From Kiritimatiellales bacterium (GTDB taxonomy: Bacteria > Verrucomicrobiota > Kiritimatiellia > Kiritimatiellales > Pontiellaceae), in contig DAOVNC010000199.1 of assembly GCA_030630445.1 (NCBI GenBank), positions 1 through 6,652 of the forward strand: a stretch of DNA of 6,652 nt, written 5' to 3'. The position numbers and the translations under genes are program-made. This document shows, in pieces, positions 1 to 4,627 of this stretch (its first letter is position 1; every line of letters begins with the position of its first letter). Below the pieces are notes generated by a model, which was not told the DNA's origin, made no database searches, and saw only the letters and a list, made by a program, of their open reading frames with translations.

Positions 1-23
1 CCGCCGCACTTTTCAACCGACGT

Positions 24-644
24 TTACAGTAACCCTCTCATCATCAAGTACAGGACGAGTGCGTTGCAGACGTGCCACATGAAATGAGTCCCCAAGAGGA
101 AATGCGGGCAAACAGCGGTGTCCACTGTTCGAGATATTAGGGCGACAAAAAATACGCCGGTCGCGGTCAGCACAATGTAGCGCTCCATACGGCGCGTGGC
201 TAAGTGGTAGATTCCGAGCACCACCAGAAACACCATGGCCGGAGCATAGATCAACGACCCGTTCAGGACGTGCGGGAACTGTCGTCCAACAAAGGCGGCA
301 ACGCAGTATGCCAACAGAATCGCAAGTGCGTAAGTGAAATGAATCCTAGCGATCTCGCGGCAATAGAGCCATGCATAGAGCAACTGGAAAAAGAGGATGG
401 GCAGCACATCCACCCATCTGGCCCAGGTTATTGCGAACGTATGGAACAGGAAGCTGCCAATGCCGATGGCACACATCAACACGAGCAACAGCCAGACACC
501 CGAGGAAACGGCTTCCATTTTTTTTGCCCGACGCCAGATGAACCATGCGCTGACGAGGAACAAAACATTCGTCAGCGCATTGACCGGTTCCGCCCAAAAG
601 GCAGAACTCGTCCGCTCACAGTAGAGATCGATTGGTTCAAACAT
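24..644 (-). CDS. Ceramidase-family (alkaline ceramidase-like) integral membrane hydrolase
   Basis: The 206-aa product reads as a multi-helix membrane protein of the alkaline ceramidase family (CREST superfamily), whose members hydrolyse the amide bond of ceramides or related lipids within the membrane. The N-terminus carries the family signature, with E10, W17, E19-P20, N22 and T25-N26. The catalytic set appears complete: S64 and H68 (GSFLFH), D79 (WVDVLPI), and H187/H191 (GTHFMWH). The spacing S-x3-H, then 11 residues to D, and a later H-x3-H matches the zinc site I recall for human ACER3. About seven hydrophobic segments are visible. The reading frame is open upstream to 890, but the ATG at 644 is preferred because it follows an AGGAGA site and opens directly onto the family signature. 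It overlaps the upstream lipid kinase by 8 nt and is the last operon gene seen. The family call is strong; the true substrate is unknown. Confidence 0.85.
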   Translation of the reverse strand: MFEPIDLYCERTSSAFWAEPVNALTNVLFLVSAWFIWRRAKKMEAVSSGVWLLLVLMCAIGIGSFLFHTFAITWARWVDVLPILFFQLLYAWLYCREIARIHFTYALAILLAYCVAAFVGRQFPHVLNGSLIYAPAMVFLVVLGIYHLATRRMERYIVLTATGVFFVALISRTVDTAVCPHFLLGTHFMWHVCNALVLYLMMRGLL

Positions 645-1656
645 TAACTGTTTCTCCTGCAGTTGATGGGTTTGCAATGAGCGGGATTTTGCCGACGCGT
701 TCGAAGAGCATGGAGCCTTGTGCCATGAATGTGCCGCCATCGACGTTGACGGAAAACGGCTTCCCATGATCCGGGATGAGTTCGAGCCGCTCCTTTGCGA
801 CGATGGGGACGAGCCCCCAGCGGTCGGGGTCGTCCATGATGGAGCCGTCACGGGCGTGCTTGATCTGGGGTGGCAGCCTAACCGCGCCAAGGTTCCGCAG
901 CCCGAAGCAATAGAATTCGCCGGAGCCGAGGGGCTGATCCGAGTATGGCAGGTCAGGGCCGAGGTATCCGTTCACCAGCATGATGGTTTGGAAGGCGTCT
1001 TCCGCGACCGGCTGGCCGTCGGCCATGATTCGCCAGCGTGTTTTACGCTGAAAGGGCGCTTTGAGGAGACGCTCCACCAGCGCGAGAGCCAAGCCCGTCA
1101 TGAAGGGGCCGATGTCGCCGAAAAACTGGCTGAGAATGCCCTTGTAGTATTTGGTGTATCGGTTTTCGGTGTAGTATGGAATCCGTCCGAAAATCTCCGC
1201 GCCGCCATAGCCGATAAAGTGGCGCGGAACCTCCTCGCTGGCCGGGCTGCTTGCTCGCAGAATATCGGCGGACAGATACTGGTCGGCGGTGATGGAGTCT
1301 GCGAAAACCTGGATCGCGCGCCCAATCTCGTCGGGCATATCGAGGACTTTGCCAATGAGATCGGCCGATCCCTTGCGCAGGAAGCCGAGGCGAATCTCCG
1401 TCAGCTCAACGCCGGAATCGATACAGCCTTCGAGCACGGCGCGGAAGGTGCCGGAACCGCCCGCGGAAATTGGAATCCGCCCGCCCTCCTTCAACGCTAA
1501 GCACGTCGCCGCGCGCGCGGCGGCGTGGCTGTCGACCTCGTGAAGCTTTACGTCCGGATATCCATGCTCCGCAAACAGCGGGACGATCTTTTCCACCTTC
1601 TTCCAGTCGGCAAGGGAGCCGGAAATGGTTGTGGCAATGACATCAATCCGTTTCAT
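637..1656 (-). CDS. Diacylglycerol/sphingosine kinase-family lipid kinase (DAGK catalytic fold), variant motif
   Basis: The 339-aa product resembles the soluble lipid kinases of the DAGK-catalytic family (DgkB, YegS, sphingosine and ceramide kinases), which transfer ATP phosphate to a lipid hydroxyl. The N-terminal domain has the nucleotide-loop position AGGSGTFRAVLEG (residues 65-77), followed by LGFLRKGSADLIG (90-102), which aligns with the family's LGxxPxGTxND segment. The C-terminal domain ends with the family's DG element as NVDGG (304-308). The length is normal. Two departures are visible by eye: GGDGT is GGSGT, and the GTxND-like motif is GSAD. Activity or nucleotide specificity may therefore differ. 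The ATG at 1656 has GGGAG about 8 nt upstream and overlaps the acyltransferase-kinase gene by 14 nt. A ceramidase homologue directly downstream makes a sphingoid or ceramide substrate as plausible as diacylglycerol. The family call is good; the substrate is undetermined. Confidence 0.8.
   Translation of the reverse strand: MKRIDVIATTISGSLADWKKVEKIVPLFAEHGYPDVKLHEVDSHAAARAATCLALKEGGRIPISAGGSGTFRAVLEGCIDSGVELTEIRLGFLRKGSADLIGKVLDMPDEIGRAIQVFADSITADQYLSADILRASSPASEEVPRHFIGYGGAEIFGRIPYYTENRYTKYYKGILSQFFGDIGPFMTGLALALVERLLKAPFQRKTRWRIMADGQPVAEDAFQTIMLVNGYLGPDLPYSDQPLGSGEFYCFGLRNLGAVRLPPQIKHARDGSIMDDPDRWGLVPIVAKERLELIPDHGKPFSVNVDGGTFMAQGSMLFERVGKIPLIANPSTAGETVNV
653..658 (-). promoter_or_regulatory. 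Ribosome binding site fixing the ceramidase-like gene start
   Basis: On the minus strand AGGAGA lies 8 nt upstream of the ATG at 644, inside the 3' end of the lipid kinase gene. It argues for the 206-aa product over the 288-aa open frame beginning at 890, whose extra N-terminus is low-complexity shadow sequence. Confidence 0.7.
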
Positions 1657-3049
1657 CCGTTGCGCTCCCGATGCTCTTTAAAAAGGCCGCCGCCTCGTCG
1701 GTTATTTGTTCCACGGTTTCATCCCCGGTCAAGCGATAGACCGGCAGGGTCTTTTGCAAAACGTCGCAGACGAGTTGGTAGGCTTTTCTGAGCTTGGTCA
1801 GCTTTTCGATGTTTTCGTGCGCCTGCACCGTCTCCCCGCGGGATGTGATGCGCTCCATACAGATGGCTGGGTCGACATCCAGGAAGATGACTGCATCCGG
1901 CAGATGCAGATGGGTGAGATTCAGTTTGCGCAGCGTCAGCAGTTCCGGGAACTGCTTGAAGGTTGGATCCCGTTTCCCGCAAGCATGTTTTCCGGTCAGG
2001 ATGTCCATTGCCGTCGCGCATACTTTTTCATTGAAGGCTTCTTCGTGGTACAGGATGGCCCAGGCAATCATGTTGAGCAGCGGAGATCCATCCATGAAAA
2101 CCTGGCCGGGACGGTACCATCGATGCACGTCCGAGAGCAGGCGGTCCCGCAGCAGCAGCAGCTCGGCGAGTTTTGGAATCTTGTAGTGGGCGAGGTTTTT
2201 TGCGCTCTTCGCCTGCCGCCCCACCCACTTGCGCACTTCATTCGCGACCAGCGGCTGGGCGTCGCACGGTGCACCGTCCTTGAACAGTTCGAGGTTGTCG
2301 CCGATGAAGCAGCTGTCGCCTTCGAAGCAACCGGCCAGATGTCGAGACAACGTGCTTTTCCCGGAGCCATCAATTCCGATCACCGTCACGACAAAAGGCT
2401 TGTGCGGCTCCGGCATGCGCCGTTGGCGATAGGCGCGCTCCTCTTCGGCCAAGGCTTCCAGGTTGTCGTGGAGGCGGGAGGATATTTCCCGACTATTGCC
2501 GTGGAGCAGCTGCGGCGGCCCGATGGTGATATGGTTCCAGAGCGGCAATGGGAAGGGGGCAGACTTGGGGAACGCCCGTTCCGGCCCTTCGATGTAGACG
2601 GGCACCACGGGCACATCGGGGTTGTGGCCGGCGACGAGGCCAATCCCGCCGCGAAACTCCTGTAGCTCGCCGGCCGCGCCGCGTGTGCCTTCGGGAAAGA
2701 TAATGATGGAGCGGCCATCATCGAGCCGACGCTGGATTTCCTTGATCGCGGCGATCCCGCTTTCTTCGCGGTCGATCCAGACGGGCTGCATAAGGAATTG
2801 CACGGTTTTGAAAAGCCAGGGCGGGTTTGAAAAATAGTCGCGGGCGGCGACCGGGTGCGTCCGGGCGATCTTGCCGGGAGGTAGCGCCGAGTAGAGCAGG
2901 AAGATGTCCAGATGGCTGTTGTGGTTTGCGGCCAGAATGAAGCGGTTGAGCCCGTCGAGGTTTTCGCGTCCCACCACGTTGACGCCGAACAGCAGGCGGA
3001 GCATCGGTCGAATGAGGAGCAGGTGCAGGGCTATGCGCAGCAGATCCAT
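1643..3049 (-). CDS. Fusion: PlsC-type 1-acylglycerol-phosphate acyltransferase + thymidylate kinase-like P-loop kinase
   Basis: This 468-aa protein has two recognisable halves. Residues 1 to about 205 form a PlsC-type acyltransferase. It has a hydrophobic N-terminus, the catalytic HxxxxD box in NHNSHLD (42-48), and the FPEGTR box (118-123) that binds the acceptor phosphate. Such enzymes acylate lysophosphatidate or related lysolipids at the membrane face. Residues about 218-460 form a P-loop kinase of the thymidylate kinase type. It has Walker A GIDGSGKST (225-233), a DR-containing helix (RDRLLSDVHR, 301-310), DGSP (320-323) where thymidylate kinases usually have DRY, the core strand FLDVDP (389-394), and a lid-like Arg segment (397-404). 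Both active sites look intact, so the fusion is probably bifunctional; the kinase substrate is unknown. The ATG at 3049 overlaps the upstream stop as TAATG. Upstream in-frame starts at 3064 (ATG) and 3076 (TTG) are possible but have no better RBS. Confidence 0.85.
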   Translation of the reverse strand: MDLLRIALHLLLIRPMLRLLFGVNVVGRENLDGLNRFILAANHNSHLDIFLLYSALPPGKIARTHPVAARDYFSNPPWLFKTVQFLMQPVWIDREESGIAAIKEIQRRLDDGRSIIIFPEGTRGAAGELQEFRGGIGLVAGHNPDVPVVPVYIEGPERAFPKSAPFPLPLWNHITIGPPQLLHGNSREISSRLHDNLEALAEEERAYRQRRMPEPHKPFVVTVIGIDGSGKSTLSRHLAGCFEGDSCFIGDNLELFKDGAPCDAQPLVANEVRKWVGRQAKSAKNLAHYKIPKLAELLLLRDRLLSDVHRWYRPGQVFMDGSPLLNMIAWAILYHEEAFNEKVCATAMDILTGKHACGKRDPTFKQFPELLTLRKLNLTHLHLPDAVIFLDVDPAICMERITSRGETVQAHENIEKLTKLRKAYQLVCDVLQKTLPVYRLTGDETVEQITDEAAAFLKSIGSATDETD

Positions 3050-3900
3050 TAAAGGTCGCCCCATTTGAGGAACCAACGCAGGTAGTGGAAAACGATCGGG
3101 GCGGTGTACAGGTAGGACTTGAGCCCTTCAATGGTCCGTCCCCTGCCCGGCTGGAGCCGGTCTGCGCGGATTCCCAGATCCTGCTCAAGTTCCTTGAGCG
3201 TAAAGCGCCCCAGACACACCGACACCGGGATAAGGATTGCAAGGGCCGCTGAATGCCCTATAGGAATGGCTGCCCAGGAGGCGAGGCTGATGCAGAGAGG
3301 AAAAACTGAGGCCAACTGCAAAGGCAACTTTACACCCAGCGACCGGTTTCCCAGTACTTTATGGATCCATCCGGAAATGGTGACCGCAATGATCATGAGC
3401 AGGGTTATCCGCGCTGAATAAAAGAGCAGATAGCCGATATGCCCCACGCAGAAGACAAAGAAAAACAGGCCGAAGTCCAGCACGCCCACCGAAAACACAA
3501 TCCCTTTAGACCGTCCACCGAGAGCGACGAAGAACGGAACCAGCAAGAAGGCATAGACAGGAATGGCGATGATGAAAAATCCGTACCATTCGATATGAAT
3601 GAGATAGAACATGAATGGAATCGAGAGATACGAAACCAGTATGCCCCAGCGGTCTTCGAGCCGGATATCCACCAGCGACAGGTATTCCCGCAAGGCGCAA
3701 AAACTAAGGAGCGCGAGCAACCATAACGCGAGGCTGAAGGAAACCCATTCCGCCAAGGTGATGGCCAGGAAGAAAACCCACAGGGATCGGAAGGAGGGAG
3801 GCGTTTCAATCCGGCCTTTGCTTAAAAGGGCCACCGCTTGAAAGATGGCCATCACAGCCAAAGCGACTACCGAAAACATGGATGGACAGGTATCTAGCAT
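3049..3900 (-). CDS. CdsA-like integral membrane protein (phosphatidate cytidylyltransferase family), probably degenerate
   Basis: The 283-aa protein has about eight hydrophobic segments and the usual CdsA length. Family members make CDP-diacylglycerol from CTP and phosphatidate in the membrane. The relationship is clearest at the C-terminus, where the stretch from DLGIRADR (241-248) through QPGRGR (250-255) to TAPIVFHYLRWF (266-277) matches the CdsA ending. The LREYL element (70-74) also fits. Expected catalytic residues appear missing: the closing LDRxDS motif reads IEGLKS (257-262), the preceding KR-x-x-x-x-KD element reads EQDLGIRA, and the cytosolic segment that should carry ND and SPxKTxEG reads IIAVTISG (170-177) and KLPLQL (191-196). 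I infer a pseudoenzyme, regulator or enzyme with another activity. It is the first operon gene; the ATG at 3900 is preceded by GGAGAG a few bases upstream. The alignment was made by eye. Confidence 0.72.
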   Translation of the reverse strand: MLDTCPSMFSVVALAVMAIFQAVALLSKGRIETPPSFRSLWVFFLAITLAEWVSFSLALWLLALLSFCALREYLSLVDIRLEDRWGILVSYLSIPFMFYLIHIEWYGFFIIAIPVYAFLLVPFFVALGGRSKGIVFSVGVLDFGLFFFVFCVGHIGYLLFYSARITLLMIIAVTISGWIHKVLGNRSLGVKLPLQLASVFPLCISLASWAAIPIGHSAALAILIPVSVCLGRFTLKELEQDLGIRADRLQPGRGRTIEGLKSYLYTAPIVFHYLRWFLKWGDL

Positions 3901-3917
3901 CTTTCTCTCCCATGCCC

Positions 3918-3938
3918 GGTATTGCCATATTCAATACC
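3918..3938. repeat. Perfect 7-bp inverted repeat upstream of the lipid operon, operator-like
   Basis: GGTATTG, a 7-nt AT-rich spacer, then CAATACC: a perfect dyad whose near arm is 17 bp from the CdsA-like gene's ATG. Arm length and spacing suit a dimeric repressor site or a small hairpin in the 5' leader just ahead of the RBS. I see no convincing sigma70 boxes on the minus strand nearby. The regulatory role is inferred. Confidence 0.4.
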
Positions 3939-3996
3939 CCTTGTAGCACATGGGTTTTTTAGCAGGGTTGGCCAGGTTTGGCAAAGCCTGCTTCAC

Positions 3997-4104
3997 TCAA
4001 TTGTCTTGGCCGGTGCCCAATTCAGTCAACCTGTATTTCTTTCCGGCGGAATCCATGTAGATGCCATCCTCCAACGCATCCAACAAAGCAAAGCAGTCAC
4101 CCAA
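3997..4104 (-). pseudogene. Possible 3' remnant of an unidentified minus-strand gene
   Basis: Read on the minus strand, about 35 codons ending at TGA (3997-3999) give a protein-like sequence with a helix such as CFALLDALEDG followed by YMDSAGKKYRLTELG, which looks like the end of a small folded domain, perhaps a winged helix. There is no credible start or RBS. The frame runs rightward through the perfect palindrome and stops at a TAG near 4180. I infer a gene tail truncated or interrupted by the palindrome. It may instead be a chance open frame. Confidence 0.25.
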
Positions 4105-4140
4105 TGAAGCTCCCCGACCCAAGGGTCGGGGAGCTTCATT
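4103..4140. repeat. Perfect long palindrome (18-bp arms, AA centre), REP/MITE-like
   Basis: The left arm AATGAAGCTCCCCGACCC is perfectly repeated in inverted orientation after a 2-nt AA centre. The folded hairpin would be very stable. Neither side is followed by a clear T-run, so it is a poor intrinsic terminator. The GC-rich centre with AATGAA/TTCATT ends resembles dispersed extragenic palindromes mobilised by REP-associated tyrosine transposases, but no transposase lies in the window. It could still block transcription between the two clusters. Confidence 0.75.
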
Positions 4141-4205
4141 TGAAGTCGGTGATTTTATCTCACTCAGGGAATCTGGCTAGGAGGCCGAATCTCGGTCGCT
4201 TACGT

Positions 4206-4220
4206 TAAAGCCAAGCTTTA
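4206..4220. repeat. Short inverted repeat overlapping the candidate -35 box
   Basis: TAAAGC, CAA, GCTTTA: perfect 6-bp arms. The right arm overlaps the first four bases of the TTTACA -35 candidate, so a protein bound here could control the cassette promoter. A dyad this short can arise by chance. Confidence 0.3.
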
Positions 4221-4244
4221 CAAAAACTAGACATCCACTACAAT
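4217..4244 (+). promoter_or_regulatory. Candidate sigma70-type promoter for the radical SAM cassette
   Basis: TTTACA (4217-4222), a 16-bp spacer and TACAAT (4239-4244) each match five of six consensus positions and lie in the most AT-rich part of the spacer. Transcription would start near 4251, giving a leader of about 158 nt that includes the GC-rich palindrome at 4357-4376. An alternative pair is TAGACA (4228-4233) with TATATT (4253-4258), spaced 19 bp. Confidence 0.45.
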
Positions 4245-4356
4245 TTGTTTGTTATATTAGCGCTAGCTTTGTAATGAAATTCCTACGCAGACATTTGAAT
4301 CGCCGAAAGAGCGTTTTCCCTTAAGTGCTCAATTTTATCGAAACTGCCGCAGAATA

Positions 4357-4376
4357 CCCCGGGGCTTGCCCCGGGG
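4357..4376. repeat. GC-rich REP-like palindrome in the cassette leader
   Basis: CCCCGGGGC, TT, GCCCCGGGG: perfect 9-bp arms, preceded by GAATA. It is similar in style to dispersed extragenic palindromes of many environmental bacteria. It ends 21 nt before the Shine-Dalgarno sequence of the peptide gene. It is not followed by a T-run, so it is not a standard terminator. Transcribed in the leader, it would form a strong hairpin and could influence mRNA stability. Confidence 0.65.
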
Positions 4377-4397
4377 GAAGATCACTAAAAAACCATA

Positions 4398-4403
4398 AAA
4401 GGA
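4398..4403 (+). promoter_or_regulatory. Ribosome binding site that decides the peptide gene start
   Basis: AAAGGA is spaced 5 nt from the ATG at 4409. It abuts or overlaps the in-frame ATG at 4403, which is thus too close to use it. This supports a 72-aa product. The longer frame from 4325 would be translated through the palindrome and is rejected. Confidence 0.6.
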
Positions 4404-4408
4404 TGAAA

Positions 4409-4627
4409 ATGAAAATAAAAGAATTGCCTAGCCGCCCGTCCGAGGGAAAGGGGAGAGTTTTAGCTTTGAAAGAAGGTTATAATCCAAATTCAAGTTCTTT
4501 AGGTTCTATCGTTTTTTCATATCCTGAAGCGTGGCTATTGGCTCCCGTTATCGCAGGAACCGTGTCCGCCGCTGCTACAGCTTGGTTTACGAGGAAAAAC
4601 AAAAAAGAGAACCCGCAAAATGACTAG
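4409..4627 (+). CDS. Putative RiPP precursor peptide with C-terminal membrane helix
   Basis: This 72-aa, cysteine-free peptide is the first gene of the cassette. Residues 1-22 are basic and polar (MKIKELPSRPSEGKGRVLAL, then KE), followed by a distinctive Gly/Asn/Ser segment GYNPNSSSLGS (23-33), an aromatic stretch IVFSYPEAW (34-42), a hydrophobic helix of about 18 residues (43-60, small residues G/A/S/T with a closing WF), and a basic tail TRKNKK. Its place directly before a membrane protein and a radical SAM/SPASM enzyme, with overlapping frames, is what suggests a modified-peptide precursor. I do not recognise the family. With no Cys it cannot form sactipeptide or ranthipeptide thioethers. 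Possible modifications include aromatic cyclophane cross-links, epimerisation or backbone excision, and the leader/core border is unknown. It overlaps the next gene by 8 nt. A small membrane peptide unrelated to the enzyme remains possible. Confidence 0.68.
   Translation: MKIKELPSRPSEGKGRVLALKEGYNPNSSSLGSIVFSYPEAWLLAPVIAGTVSAAATAWFTRKNKKENPQND

Larger units (their letters stand above)
3901..4408. other. Non-coding divergent spacer between the two clusters
   Basis: This 508-base interval separates the lipid operon (left, minus strand) from the radical SAM cassette (right, plus strand). No intact gene is visible. From left to right it holds the 7-bp dyad near the lipid operon, a T-run at 3955-3960, a short minus-strand coding-like remnant, a long perfect palindrome, an AT-rich promoter-like stretch (about 4206-4260), and a GC-rich REP-like palindrome shortly before the first cassette gene. 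No tRNA, CRISPR repeats or known riboswitch fold was recognised. Confidence 0.7.

Noticed and set aside
204..647. 147-codon plus-strand frame opposite the ceramidase-like gene
   Set aside because: Its polar, His/Glu/Gln-rich translation is what antisense of membrane helices gives; no RBS or motif.
645..890. N-terminal extension of the ceramidase-like protein to 890
   Set aside because: The added residues are Ser/Thr/Pro-rich and overlap the lipid kinase coding region; the ATG at 644 has a good RBS and begins the family signature.
718..1500. 260-codon plus-strand open frame antisense to the lipid kinase
   Set aside because: It lies opposite a gene with clear family motifs, has no RBS and its translation resembles no family; it is a reverse-frame shadow of a GC-rich gene.
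1706..2665. 319-codon plus-strand open frame antisense to the acyltransferase-kinase fusion
   Set aside because: Long but with no recognisable motifs; the minus strand carries intact catalytic motifs of two enzyme families across the same bases.
4103..4140. Long palindrome as a classic rho-independent terminator
   Set aside because: Neither strand has a T-run directly after the stem, and neither adjacent intact gene ends near it.
3922..4208. Small plus-strand open frames of 61 and 76 codons in the spacer
   Set aside because: No RBS, no recognisable protein features, and one reads through the perfect palindrome.
4274..4324. 16-codon basic mini-ORF (MKFLRRHLNRRKSVFP) in the cassette leader
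   Set aside because: No Shine-Dalgarno sequence; an open frame this short is expected by chance, though a leader peptide cannot be excluded.
4325..4408. Longer 100-aa version of the putative precursor peptide starting at 4325
   Set aside because: It would translate through the REP-like palindrome and has no RBS; AAAGGA placed before the ATG at 4409 favours the 72-aa form.
4409..4627. Sactipeptide or ranthipeptide precursor
   Set aside because: Those classes need cysteines for thioether bonds and the 72-aa peptide has none.
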